Source: Toxoplasma gondii ME49 (Eukaryota; Apicomplexa; Conoidasida; Eucoccidiorida; Sarcocystidae). Taken from it: a DNA stretch of 64,000 nucleotides. Numbering within the stretch: the first letter of the stretch is position 1; each line of letters starts with the position of its first letter. The stretch is from positions 1,841,441 to 1,905,440 of the forward strand of contig NC_031473.1 in assembly GCF_000006565.2 (NCBI RefSeq). Direction: 5' to 3'. Shown one piece after another: positions 51,523-62,595 of this stretch. Both the position numbers and the translations under genes were made by a program. A model generated the notes under the pieces. The model was given only the letters and a program-made list of their open reading frames with translations. It was not told the DNA's origin and did no database searches.

Positions 51523-52460
51523 ATGACATTCGCGTTTGGGTCAGGAACAATTCGTTGCACTGCCGGTATTCATTGTTGGAGAGAAGAGCTGTCAGAAGGG
51601 ACATTCGTTCGCGGGAGCCTTCCGCAGCGGGACAGAGACTTCCTGACACAGCAGGGCACGAGCACGGGAGACGCGCATGTTAACATACACGTAGTGGTGA
51701 CTCAGACCGACATTCATGGAGTCACAACGCTATTGCCTTTGAGGAATATACCACTAGAGGCATCTCCTCCTCGAGTTTCATACCTAGGAGCTCTTTACTT
51801 GCCACACCTACGACCCTACCGCACTGATGGACGTCTGAGGCCACAGACATACCTCGGCAGAGGATATTTGCTGCTCCCCGGTGTTTGCTTCCCTGTATCC
51901 GACTTTTTGGCCAGATCTGGATTGCATCCTTACATTTCAAGCGAAGGTATATGTTACTCTCCAGATGCTGCGGGGCGTGGTGCAACTGCAAATTCAAGGC
52001 CTTGTCCACGTCGACGTTAGGCTTGCGAATGTTCTTCCCGGTGAAGGAGGCAGCGTCACCGCGTTTTTGGGTTTCGCGGCTAGAGTTGGAGTTGCAGCAG
52101 CATTCGGTTGCACTACAGTCTTTCTAGACCGACACAGGGCAAAAGGCTTGTTACTGCTGGACGGAACACGTGGTCATGGGGAATCATTCTGTTCATGCTG
52201 TGGTTGTGATGCCTTTTAAAATTCGGGTCTTCCGTAGCACCGTAGTACATAACGAGGCTTATATCAAGATCACAGGGGAGAAAACTACTCCACCAAGGAG
52301 CCGTGTTAAATACACATGCACGAATGCCCCACCTTATGTAAAGGATCCCACCACCCGGCTTCTGCAGTGGAACGACGAATATTGGCGTCTCCCCGGTGAG
52401 GTTTCCGAGGAGTTCCTTGACGCTACACACACTGGTGTCAGCGAGTGGCCTGTTCATTAA
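51523..52460 (+). pseudogene. Degenerate rhoptry kinase-like pseudogene
   Basis: Pieces of a ROP kinase fold appear in order but in different reading frames. About 51850-51930 has YLLLPGVCFPVSDFLA, like the hinge segment of the copy at 54.5 kb. About 51930-52140 in another frame has a helix E-like segment followed by GLVHVDVRLANVLP, corresponding to the catalytic loop. About 52165-52210 in a third frame reads NTWSWGIILFMLWL then a stop, matching the helix F segment DAWATGVLLFYLW. From 52220 another frame gives a tail LLQWNDEYWRLPGEVSEEFLDAT matching FLQWNEEARRLPSDV of the intact copy. The activation-loop DFG is not recognisable. Old relative to the other copies. In T. gondii ROP38 occupies a comparable place beside this cluster, so this may be its remnant; that is inference. 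Confidence 0.75.
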
Positions 52461-54542
52461 GTGAGCGATCGTGCCAATGTGTGTTGTCCATCTCAGGGTC
52501 TGTGATACAGTTCCCTGACGCTGAAGGAGTTGGCTTCACCAATTCAACAACCAAGAAGTCGGGGCCTCTCACTGGACACCACAGGCTGCGCAGAAGACAG
52601 TGCAGATGATGGTGTGTTTTGTCAGGTATTGCTTGCAGAGTTGCCTTCTGCGACTGAAAAAGCTCTCAAATGAGCAGGATGGGATTAGTAGACCTGGGTC
52701 CATCCTTTGTGCATGGTGGCTGAGAGGTGGTGCGAGACTTCTGGAATACCGTGAACACTAAGGGTCAGAGTGCTGGGAACGTTATTTCTCTGGGAAGCGT
52801 GTGTCATGGATAAAGTTCATTGTTTTCTTGCCAACAGTATCAAGGAATCTCCTGCGACGTTTGCTACGTGGTGCTGGACTCGTAAACGGGTCGGTTTTGT
52901 TTGCATGAAACTGCGTCGCTGTGCTGTGTCCGATACGGATGTTCGGATCAAGCAATAAGGCACTCTACCCAGCGAGCTGTGTGTGAACGACACATCTGGT
53001 ACTTTTTTTACCACCAAGCAGGCCATGGGTCGTGAAGACCTGTATCGACACGCACGCGTACGTGGACAAACGCTGCTGCATAAGTAATTCAGAGTAGTCA
53101 CGGCTCGAGAGGGAAGCAACGTTTACTTTCAGAAGTGACTACTAGTGGAACACAGACAGCAAGAAAGATACGGATTAGTATACAGGTGGACAAACCCCGA
53201 GGTGTTTCCGCATGTTGGCAAGATTGCGGTGCGTGCGAGGTCTGAATCCGAGTATAAACACCACCTCCCCGCTATCCCCCAGTGTTATCAGGAGCCGCAC
53301 CAGCCGAGACAGGTTACACCATGCTGGGTCCCACGACACAGACAGATCGGTGACTTTCTGTGGCACATCGACATCAAGCAAAGAATGACAGCGACGAAAG
53401 ATGTCATGAGAAAAGACAACAGCAGCTGGCAGCGGGGGTCATTCATTTCGTTGGCATACACAGTGTCACCTTCTTTGCCGTCGAACATGGCGTCGTCCGC
53501 AGGCGACGCTGCAGAACGGTAACGCTTGTAAAGAAACTTGTACTAGAAATTGTGTGGAGAACTTGCTCAACCTGTTCCTCGCCACGGATAGTCTCCCCCC
53601 GTAGCCGTTGTGTAGGAGAGTTTACAGTTTGCCATTAGGAAGGCTGCAGGTGTACGTTTCGTCTCGAATTGTCAGCCCCCCAGCGCATGCCTCGTCTGCT
53701 TGTAGATGAATCACCATCTCACAGCTTCTTTAGCATAGGCACATATCCAATACTTTCCTAACGCTAATGGTTGAGTCGTCGAAGAGCGGAAGAATGTTCT
53801 CAACGTGGTGCGCTCCCCTTCCATTTTTCTATCGGTAGTGACCCGTCCCCTGCAGCTGGCTAGTTGGCACTCGCGAATCACAGCCAGCAGAGCCCGTGCA
53901 CAGAGTCACTCAGAGTCGCGTGTATTGCTCAGCCCACCAACCCGTGGACGTGTTAAACAGGACAAGGCAAGAATCATAAAAAATTCTTTTCGGAGAACGT
54001 CCGCAAGCACTGATTCTCCATAGGGGGACAGCCCTTGACGGGCATTATTGTACGTTTTCCTCAGTCACCGCCGACGGCGTAAAGCCAGTCTCTCAATTTA
54101 CGCTTGGGCGCTGGCAAGACCAGGATTGAGACCTCTCGTTAAGGTTCCCTAGGGCGAGAGATCTCATTGGCTTCTGATTCGTTGAGATTTTACCGTGGCA
54201 ACGGAAATCAGGCTTTAAACGAAAGGTGCGTATTGTCCCGGGTTTCTCAGCCACTGTTGCCTCTAATGTGTGATGCATGATCCCGACTTCAAAGTACCCT
54301 TGAACGTCGTTGTGTCCATCTACAGACGTGGCTCGATCAAATGCGTTCCTGTTTCTAGTCTCCTGCCAATAACCCTTCCAGGCTGTACGAGTGAAAAACA
54401 CGCATACCTCGCAGCTTACTTCCTCCCCAAATTCCTTAATATCACATCAGCCGAGCAGCCACCCGCCGCCGCTCGAATGCAACTACCAGCGGGGAGCTAT
54501 ATCCTGTTTGGATGGAGCGTCAGGCAACGTGGTTGTACGAAG
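52461..54542. promoter_or_regulatory. Interval upstream of the full-length rhoptry kinase-like gene
   Basis: No gene seen. The first 600-700 bases downstream of the pseudogene resemble the stretch downstream of the next copy (about 56.4-56.8 kb), and 53.80-53.90 kb resembles 60.79-60.88 kb (shared CAGCTGGCTAG core). These are flanks of an old duplication unit. The last ~70 bases before the start codon at 54543 are conserved in front of all copies and probably include promoter/5' UTR. Confidence 0.5.
54471..54542 (+). promoter_or_regulatory. Conserved 5' block before rhoptry kinase-like start codons
   Basis: About 70 bases directly upstream of the start codon, containing ATGCAACT near the far end and GGAGCG...CAACGTG near the ATG, recur before copies two (58538-58610), three (about 61458-61528, weaker) and four (62525-62595). 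Conservation exceeds that of the surrounding intergenic sequence, which fits a core promoter/5' UTR. An upstream in-frame extension is the alternative. Confidence 0.4.
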
Positions 54543-56168
54543 ATGAAAAATACTCTGTTGTCACCTGTTGGTTTCTTTACCGCTCTCGCTGTACTTATAG
54601 AATGCCACCTGTGTGACCGGTGTGTTGCTCATCATGGCAGCAGCACTGATGGATCAGGCCTACGGCCCCCTCAAGAGGTCGACTCGGCACCACGAACGCC
54701 GTCGATCGCTGTTAAAGAGCTTGCCACGTTTCCTGGAGATGACATTCAGACGTCATCTCAAGAATTGCCCGGCTATGAACTTTGGACCAGGGAACAATCA
54801 GGGGCATCTGTGCGTGTTGGGTTTCCGCAGAACGCCGAAAGTTTTCTGACACAAAGAGAAGCGAGAGACGAAATCGCGAATGCTCACGAGCTCGTCGCTG
54901 TAACTCCAGAAGGCGATGCGTGGAATCACAGTGGTGTTGTCCCCGAGGAGCAGACTGTCACGCCTGCTTCAGGTAGCTTCATTCAGAGGCAAGCCGCGCA
55001 TGCACCGCCTTCGACTCGATTGACGCCCGTGGACCGCCGTGGCAGGTCACACACAGTGTCAGCTGTCAGACGGCGGGTGACCGTGGAAGACGTTATGCGA
55101 CCGGACCAATCGGCAGCCATGCATGCAGTGTTGTCAGCATTTGGAGGAGGCCTGGTTCTGAAGGCTAAGAACAAATGGGGTAGAACACGTTACACGCTAC
55201 AGGGACCCGCAACATTCTTAGGAATGGGAGCCGAGGGCATTGTTGTACGTCTAAATCAGGTGAAAAGCGACCGGGAAAGATCGGTGACACCGGTGGCAGT
55301 CAAGCTGTGCCTCATTCGTGCAGCAGTGTTCTCGGGGCTGACATGGTGGAGAAAACGAAGGACCAGAACAGAACTAATGAAACTGTTTCTGTCGAACGAG
55401 AATTCTGTGAAGCGTGCTCTACCAGATTTGGACCCGGCCGAAATGCTAGAGCACGGTCTCGTCGTTCCACATCATGCTGAGCTTGTTTCCGGTATGCCCA
55501 CGTGGTTTGCCGCGGGCGACTCATTTTTTGTATTACCCGTTGTTTCTGTGTCTCCTCTTTTTACTTGCGACCTCGAAACGGTCGTGCAAAACCCGTTGAC
55601 CTTTTTGGGCGAAGATGTACATTACCCGCCAGTTGCTAAAGAGTATTGCGTGGATGCATCAAAAGGCATTTCTCATAATGACTTGAAGCTTGAGAATGTC
55701 CTGCTCAGTGCAGACGGAAGGGTTGCCATCGGCGATTTTGTTTTTCAAGCCCCCTTCGGGGCTTCGTTGCCCATCAGGGGCACTCATCTATACATGGACC
55801 CCGACAGCTCAGAAGCATTTTTTGAACAACGAGAGAACGAAATCACTCCCCACAGAGATGCATGGGCGACTGGAGTCCTTCTTTTCTATCTGTGGTGTGG
55901 CGTGTTTCCATTCGGGTTACAGAATGTCGCTAACGCGAGTCCGCCACAGGTGATGAGGGTCACAGTCATGCATGCAAGGACTACCAGGCCGCCGCCCAAC
56001 TTCCGGCTGTGTCGGCGCATCCCGCGTGAGGTTCGGAACCTCGTTACCGGATTTCTGCAGTGGAACGAGGAAGCTCGGCGTCTTCCCAGCGATGTTGCCG
56101 ACGCGTTCCTTGCCGCTACGGACGACGGTGGTAGAGAGGCGCGTCGGATAAGAACGCATCAATTTTGA
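54543..56168 (+). CDS. Rhoptry kinase-like protein, ROP19/29/38-type, 541 aa (contains an internal compensated frameshift)
   Basis: Single-exon secreted kinase-fold protein; rhoptry proteins of this family are injected into the host cell at invasion. Start MKNTLLSPVGFFTALAVLI is a signal peptide; the frame is open further upstream, but the hydrophobic start fits best. After a disordered region of about 170 residues the kinase fold begins: Gly loop LGMGAEGIVV near 225, VAVK lysine near 252, catalytic loop HNDLKLEN at 378-385 (Asp380 kept, Arg of HRD replaced by Asn), DFV at 398-400 instead of DFG, helix F RDAWATGVLLFYLW and a C-terminal helix FLQWNEEARRLPSDV. Residues about 356-374 do not match the paralogues, whereas the +1 frame over those bases does (AKMYITR versus AKLYITR), so two opposite single-base changes bracket helix E. 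With the DFG glycine and helix E altered it may be a pseudokinase. Subfamily assignment rests on synteny recalled from T. gondii. Confidence 0.82.
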   Translation: MKNTLLSPVGFFTALAVLIECHLCDRCVAHHGSSTDGSGLRPPQEVDSAPRTPSIAVKELATFPGDDIQTSSQELPGYELWTREQSGASVRVGFPQNAESFLTQREARDEIANAHELVAVTPEGDAWNHSGVVPEEQTVTPASGSFIQRQAAHAPPSTRLTPVDRRGRSHTVSAVRRRVTVEDVMRPDQSAAMHAVLSAFGGGLVLKAKNKWGRTRYTLQGPATFLGMGAEGIVVRLNQVKSDRERSVTPVAVKLCLIRAAVFSGLTWWRKRRTRTELMKLFLSNENSVKRALPDLDPAEMLEHGLVVPHHAELVSGMPTWFAAGDSFFVLPVVSVSPLFTCDLETVVQNPLTFLGEDVHYPPVAKEYCVDASKGISHNDLKLENVLLSADGRVAIGDFVFQAPFGASLPIRGTHLYMDPDSSEAFFEQRENEITPHRDAWATGVLLFYLWCGVFPFGLQNVANASPPQVMRVTVMHARTTRPPPNFRLCRRIPREVRNLVTGFLQWNEEARRLPSDVADAFLAATDDGGREARRIRTHQF

Positions 56169-58610
56169 GATCCGCGCCGGCTGAATGCATGCCTGAGAGT
56201 TGGAGCTCCCAGGCATGGCGGAAGTGTCTCCATCAGACAAGCAACGAGCAAGATGGTGTCGCACACTAGACATCGTCGGCTGCGAAGGCGACAGTGCAAA
56301 TGGCGGGCTTGCGTGGCCGTGTGTGGAATGCAGAGATGTGCTCTGCACCTGATGAACATGATTGTCCGTACTCCATATCGCGTGCTGATTGTACCATTCG
56401 ATGTGCATGGCGAGTGAGGGAAAGTGGGACGCTTCTGGAAATACTGTGAACAGCAGGAAACAGAGCGGTGGGGACGCCTAGACACCGACACATGAGCTTT
56501 TATGCTTTTACAGATGTGCCTCACAAAATCAGTTTTATTGCCTTCTTTTGGAGGAATCCCGTGGGGCATGGGCATCGTCATGTTCACGGTGTAAAAGGTT
56601 GACTTCACCTGTAAGTGTGCGCGGCTGTGCTCAGTGAGAAATGAAGATGCTCGCGTGAAACTCTATGGCAGTCCACCTAATGAGGCGTCTCTTGCAGTAA
56701 CGCTTATAGGCCGACAATTCAAGCAGGCAATGGACCAAGTAGACACGGCTCGTCAGACGTACGTAGATAACTGCTGAAGGAGAAGTAACCCATGATTGTC
56801 ATCGCTCGAGAGAAAATAGTGGTTGTACGTTTATGTGACTGCTTGTGGCAGAACCCACAAGGGAATGCAGAAATGAATACGCAGGTCAAATTGATGATAC
56901 ATTTATCTGCCTCCTGACCTCTTATACAGCTACCCTGTCAGCTCAAGGACACTTCTCTAGTCTCCTGCCGACTGGCGTGTTCAGGAAGTTCACTAACGTT
57001 AGGCGGACGTGCTGCAACCATTCAATTGTTTGTCTCGCGCGTTCCCCTCTTCCGTTCTCGCCTCCCTGCCACTGCGTTCTTTCGTGTGACGCACACTTTG
57101 TCGATTACAATGCATCACTCACAAGGGCCCGCCACAATGCCGCAGTCGCAGTGCTGCGTTCTGTGTATGAAAAATACAGGGAATGGCGTAGAACATGAGC
57201 CAGTTCTTCATATTTTTCTGTAACAGCCAAAATCGGGGTAACTGAGGATCTGTGTCTCCTGTGACTTCTTCACGTATGATGTGTGTGCTTTGGGCGGTTG
57301 AGAGAGAAGGAACTGTGGAATCCGCAGGTGACGTAATCTCGAATCTTCAACGCCCTTTCCGTTTGTCGGGAAAACCAGGTGACGTCGGTGAAGCAGCCTC
57401 TGTGACAAGAGGAAGAGACTCTCTTTATGTTTGGAAATCGGAAGTGTTCCGGGCCAGCACTTTTTTCGCATTTGACTTGAGAAAATGCAGAGCACTTACA
57501 CATCCATGCTGCTGGAGACGCTTCCCGTAGGAGCTGTTCTCAAGACACGATATTTGCATGAAATCCAACTGCTGGGGGACACTTGTTTTCTTGTTCTGAG
57601 TTTGTGGGAAACGCATCAGTGCAGGTGAGAACCCGAGACTGAATCAGGTTTCTTGCGCTAGACTTTCCCGCGACACAACAGATAATCTGCCCTTTAAAAT
57701 TGTGCAATTAAATGCAACATGAGTACCAGATTCACGCCCACTGAATAAGCTCCCATGAATAAGCAACTGCAATCCCCTCTGTCACTCTGCAGCATTGTGC
57801 CAAGAAGAAACGCTGCGCAAGACACCGCTAGAAACCACAACCCAGCGGGGGTGGTCACATGTGCTGGGCACATCAGGTGTTGACAAATTCCTCATCGAAC
57901 CTGACGTGGTACGCAGGAAACGAGGTCAGCATGTGTGCAACAAATTGGGCATGGAACGCATACGTCTGGCTTCTCGTTAGAATTAGCCTCTCGCTTAGCT
58001 GTTTTGTCGGAGAGCTGCCAGTTTGCCACCTGGAGTGGTGGCGCTCTGTCTGTCTGCTACTGGAATTACAAGCCCCGCCAAGCGAACCTAGTGCATTTCA
58101 AGATCGATCACAAGACGCCCCTCCGCCAAAACCAGCATAATCACAAGACATCACTTGCCCTATAATTAGGAGAGAGGTGTAGCTGATGGGCAATTGTTCC
58201 TTGCCCTTTGCGTCTTGAATGTTCGTAGCAACCATTCTCCCACATGTGGCTAGTCAGCGGTCATGAGGCAGTGCAGGTCCGGTTCTTGCACCGTCATACG
58301 AGATCACGTCTCGTGTATCTGCTCTACAAAGCCACGGACGTATCAGAGGGGGGAAACGCTGATTATGCGCAGTGTCTACGTTTGAGAAGGCATCCAAAAC
58401 CATTAAGAAGTCGCAAAAGGGCAACTTACCCGTTTCATCGCCGACATTTACGTTCGATTACCACATCAAGGAGCGCAGGCATGTGAGAATATATGTGGAT
58501 GGCGAAAACTGGCGCCGCATCAATTGTACATTCACCTCCAATGTATGCAACTGCCCTCAAGAACCCGTATCCTGTATCATTGGAGCGCCACTCAACGTGA
58601 TTGCGTGAAA
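56169..58610. promoter_or_regulatory. Interval between rhoptry kinase-like copies one and two
   Basis: No gene supported. 56.4-56.8 kb resembles 52.7-53.1 kb. Bases from about 58390 to the next start codon recur almost unchanged after the assembly gap (62377-62595), so they form the 5' flank of a recently duplicated unit. Confidence 0.5.
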
Positions 58611-60266
58611 ATGAAAAAAGCTGTGCTGCCACGTGTCGGTTTGTGTTTTATTGTTGCTATGCTTCTAAAGCGCTATCCGTCAGATCAATGTGTTGCTAAT
58701 CTTGGCAGCACCCCAAATGAATCAAGCATAAGGCGCCCTGGAGAGGCCGACTCAGCACCACAGGGGTCACCTACAGCTATAAATGAGCATCTTGGGAAAG
58801 CATACGGCGACCGTCGGAGACCGATACAAGGTACGACTCACACCAGAATATGGCCCAGGGGGCGGTTATGGGCATTGTCGCGATTACCTGCTGCAGAGCG
58901 AGAGTTGTTGGAGGGGGCATCTATACGTGAGGACCTTACGTCGGGGGTCAGAGGAGTTCTGACAAAGAAAGGAACGAGAGCGAGAACGACAAAACGCCAC
59001 GATCTCGTCGCTGTGACGTCGGGAGAACATTACTGGAACCAAGGGCTTGTCTACCACGAGGAACAGACAGCGCCACATGTTGCAGCTTCAAGCAGTTTCA
59101 TGCAGAGCACCACTTCTCTTGCCACGCCTGCTGACCTGAACGCTCCGGTTGACACCCAGGGACAGCTCGATATCAACAGCGTCCTGAAGAATCGACCTCC
59201 CGCAGAGGCACAGCTCTCGCCTCGCGAGATTGCAGCCAAAACCCATTTCGAAGCAATGTTTGCCAAAGGCCTGCAACTGACGGTTGAATCCATATTCACC
59301 GGAGAAACCTTTACCCTGACAAAACCGGCCCGTTTCTTAGGATGGGGATCAACGGCGATTGTTTTTGGTTTGCACCGCGTGAAAGCGGGCGGAGCAAGTG
59401 CTCCACAACAATTGGCAGCTAAGATAAACGTCAGGAGTTTGCAAGAACTGCAGCATCTTTCCTCGTCTCAGAAAAAAACGGCTCTTGAGGATATACAAGA
59501 ACGTTTTCTCCAGGAAGAGAGCTCAGCGAGGAATGCGCTGCAACATGTGACCCCAGAAACGGCTCTGGAGCACGGTGTCCTCTTCCCAGTTGATGTTTGC
59601 CGTATTTCTAAATTGTTCTCCGGATTTCGTGCAGGCAATTCCTACGTAATACTTCCTGTTCCTAGCATTGTTTCCTGTTTTTACTTGCGACCTCCAGCAG
59701 GTCGTTAAGAGTGGCCTATCACGTGCGGCGAAGTTGTATATCACCCGGCAGCTGCTGCAGGCTGTTGCGTGGCTACATGCCAATGGCGTGGCTCACAACG
59801 ACTTGAAGCTAGAGAATGTCCTTCTCAGTGCAGAAGGAAAGGCTGTCATTGCGGATTTTGGTTTCGCAGTGAAGCTTGGAACCGCATCAGCCATTCAGTT
59901 CACTGCTCCCTATTTGGATCCGCAAACCGCAGAGGCAGTGCTTCAAAAGAAACGAAAACGACCGCGAGTGAGGAAAGAGATGCATGGGCGTTAGCAACTC
60001 TCCTGTTTTTGCTTTGGTGTGGATCGTTTCCATACGTATCGGATGAGCAGGCCGACCTCCCCACCAGCGACTTGCTGAAATTGCTGGTGACATTGGGAAA
60101 GACAGAAAAGCCAGCGCCGAACTTCCATCTGTGTAAAGACCTCCCACCTGCGGTGGGACATCTCGTAACCGCATTTCTACAGTGGAACAGCGACAATCGG
60201 TCTCGCCCCGGGGATGTTCTTGACGATTTCCTTGCTGCTACAGTGTCCGAAGGAGCGAGCGCCTAA
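58611..60266 (+). pseudogene. Rhoptry kinase-like copy two, interrupted by two frameshifts
   Basis: Start MKKAVLPRVGLCFIVAMLL is a signal peptide as in copy one. The frame is open to 59706 and includes the Gly loop LGWGSTAIVF (third glycine replaced by Ala) and the AAK lysine. At about 59661-59663 it has one extra C relative to the copy at 62.6 kb, which shifts the frame and gives a stop at 59706. The next piece (to about 59950) encodes helix E, HNDLKLENV and a canonical DFG. Near 59950 an A-run is one base shorter than in the other copy, which restores the original frame through to the stop at 60264-60266 (tail FLQWNSDNRSRPGDVLDDFL). As assembled it encodes only the N-terminal two-thirds; homopolymer-type assembly errors are a real alternative to true inactivation. 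Confidence 0.78.
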
Positions 60267-61528
60267 GCGAGTGTATGAAATGGAAATCCATGTTACCCGC
60301 ATCCAGGTCTCAGCACCAGCGATCCCAAAAACATGCTATTGCCTCCACCACTCGATCAACCAACAAGACGGGGCAGTTCGGTTGACTTCATCAGCTGCGA
60401 AAGCGACAGTGTCAGAGCCGCGGGAGGCCGGGCGTCTTCGATCACGCGGCAACATTGGCGAAGGTCGACGGCAGACTTAAACCCATTCTGGCGGTGACAC
60501 ATGCATTGGTACTTGTTCTCAAACAGGAGATGTCTCTGAAGTTCAAGCGTTAAGACGACGCAACACTCGGGGTCCGATTCTGAAACATTTACCCAGGCCT
60601 GTTGCCCCCATCAGTATCTGGTGCCTCACCAGCAAACGTCAAACTGAAGTCGCAGCATAGAGCCAATATGGGACAGTGACGCACGCCAACACTCTGCGAA
60701 AACCAGCGTAATCACAGAACCGCAACTTTCGTACGTTCATGATGGATTCGTAGAGGAGTGGTCGCGTAACTGCAGCTTCACACGTTCTCCCGTCCATTTT
60801 CTCTGGGTGGTGACCCCTGCCCCGCAGCTGGCTAGCTGGTGCTTCCGAGTCAAGAGCGTGTTGAGTCCCTGCTTGGGGTCCTTCAGTTGCTTGTGATGCT
60901 GAAGCCACGCAAAACGACAAACATGTTAGGGACCAGAAGGCACCAATTATACAGAGCATTTGTTTTGTCAAAGGGCGTAAAGGAATCGATGCTTCACAGA
61001 GAGACAAATCGTGCCAGCCTGTATCGTGTTTCGTCGGTCGTCGCTACAGATGGCGAGAGGCCGTGTCATTTGACAGCTTGCGCCCTGGCTGAGACAAGAT
61101 TGAGACCACTCGCTGAAGTTCGCGACTAATGGCATGGAACATCATTATTTTCTGTAGCCGGGAGAGTATGCTACGGCATCCAAAACAAACGTTAAGACGA
61201 ACGGTGTGGACAGACAAGCGGTTCTCCACCAGCCTTCCCGCCGTTATGTGCAGTGTCTGACGCCGACTTCCAAGCACCCTCGGTCGCCGCCGTCATTATC
61301 CACGGATGTGACTGGATTACATGGACTCCTCCTTATCGTTCCGCGCAATTAATGTGTCTGTTTTAGCTAAAAAAATCGGAGAACTCGCAGAGTTTGTAGC
61401 ATATTCCCCTCTGCCAATCGTTACTTCCCACGTCACCCGAGCAACGACCAACAGTCGCTCGTATGAAACTACCCTAGGGGACCTAAATCCTGCACCCTTG
61501 AAGCGCCAGGCAACGCGACCGCGTGAAA
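60267..61528. promoter_or_regulatory. Interval between rhoptry kinase-like copies two and three
   Basis: No gene supported. Shares blocks with earlier intervals: about 60390 onward with 56275 onward (CTGCGAA-GCGACAGTG), and 60.79-60.88 kb with 53.80-53.90 kb. About 61450-61528 is the conserved 5' block that precedes each copy. Confidence 0.45.
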
Positions 61529-62276
61529 ATGAGAAGGCTGCTGCTTTCACCTGTTGGTTTCGTCATTGTCCTGGCTACACTGTTAGAATGTCACCCGCCC
61601 GATCGGTGTGTTGCTCATCAGGCAGCAGCACTGATGAATCGAACGTGTGGTCTCCTCGAGGGGCCCAATTTGTACCCGGGGCGTCAGAGGCCGCTGTAAA
61701 AAATCAGGTTGGTATTCCTGACAGTGCCCTTCTGTGGCCGTCGCAAGATGCTACGGAAACCGGGCTGCGGCCTACGGAGCAAGTAGAGGCACGATCGTCA
61801 TTTCCTGCTGCAAAGCAATATTTATCAGAGGCGGCACCTGCGCGTGGCGACCTTCCACCGCGCGCCACAGGCCTTCTGAGACGTCGAGGAGCTAGAGTGC
61901 GAACGGTGAAAGCTCACGAGATCGGTGTGGAGACTCCAAAAACGTATGGCTGGGATCACAGGGTTGTCGACAGTGAGAAGCAGACCACGGCGCCCGTTGC
62001 AGATTCAAGTGGCTTCATTCAAATCCCCTCTTCGCGCGCCACGCCTACCACCCTGAACGCTCCGATTGACCTCCAGGGACGGCGCGATATCAGAAACATC
62101 GTCAGGAATCGACCTCCCGCTGACTCAGATTTATCGCGTAGCGAGATTGCAGCCAAAAACGGATTCGAGCGAAGATTTGTCCGGGGTTTACAACTGAAGG
62201 TTGAGTCATTATTCAGCGGAGGTGTTTTCACGTTGACAGGACCGGCGCAGTTCCTGAAAATTGGGTCAACGGCAAT
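61529..62276 (+). pseudogene. Rhoptry kinase-like copy three, 5' part, frameshifted and cut by the gap
   Basis: The start codon opens a signal peptide MRRLLLSPVGFVIVLATLLE like copy one. At 61620/61621 one T is missing relative to copy one (CATCAGG against CATCATGG), so the signal-peptide frame ends in a stop about 80 bases later while the body of the protein continues in a different frame. That body frame is open to the gap and includes the segment before the kinase domain (DIRNIVRNRPPADSDLSRSEI) and a degenerate Gly loop LKIGSTA. The remainder is lost in the run of Ns. Confidence 0.72.
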
Positions 62277-62376
62277 NNNNNNNNNNNNNNNNNNNNNNNN
62301 NNNNNNNNNNNNNNNNNNNNNNNNNNNNNNNNNNNNNNNNNNNNNNNNNNNNNNNNNNNNNNNNNNNNNNNNNNNN
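62277..62376. other. Assembly gap of exactly 100 N
   Basis: A run of 100 N is a conventional placeholder for a gap of unknown size. It falls inside copy three at the Gly loop, and the sequence after it starts at the duplicated 5' flank of another copy, so at least the kinase domain of copy three and an intergenic stretch are missing. Confidence 0.98.
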
Positions 62377-62595
62377 GCATCCAAAACCATTAAGAAGTCG
62401 CAAAGCACTACATGCCCGTTTCATCGCCGACATTTACGTTCGATTACCACATCAAGGAGCGCAGACATGTGAGAATATATGTGGATGGCGAAAACTGGCG
62501 CCGCATCAATTGTACATTCACCTCCATATATGCAACTGCCCTCAAGAACCCGTATCCCGTATCATTGGAGCGCCACTCAACGTGATTGCGTGAAA

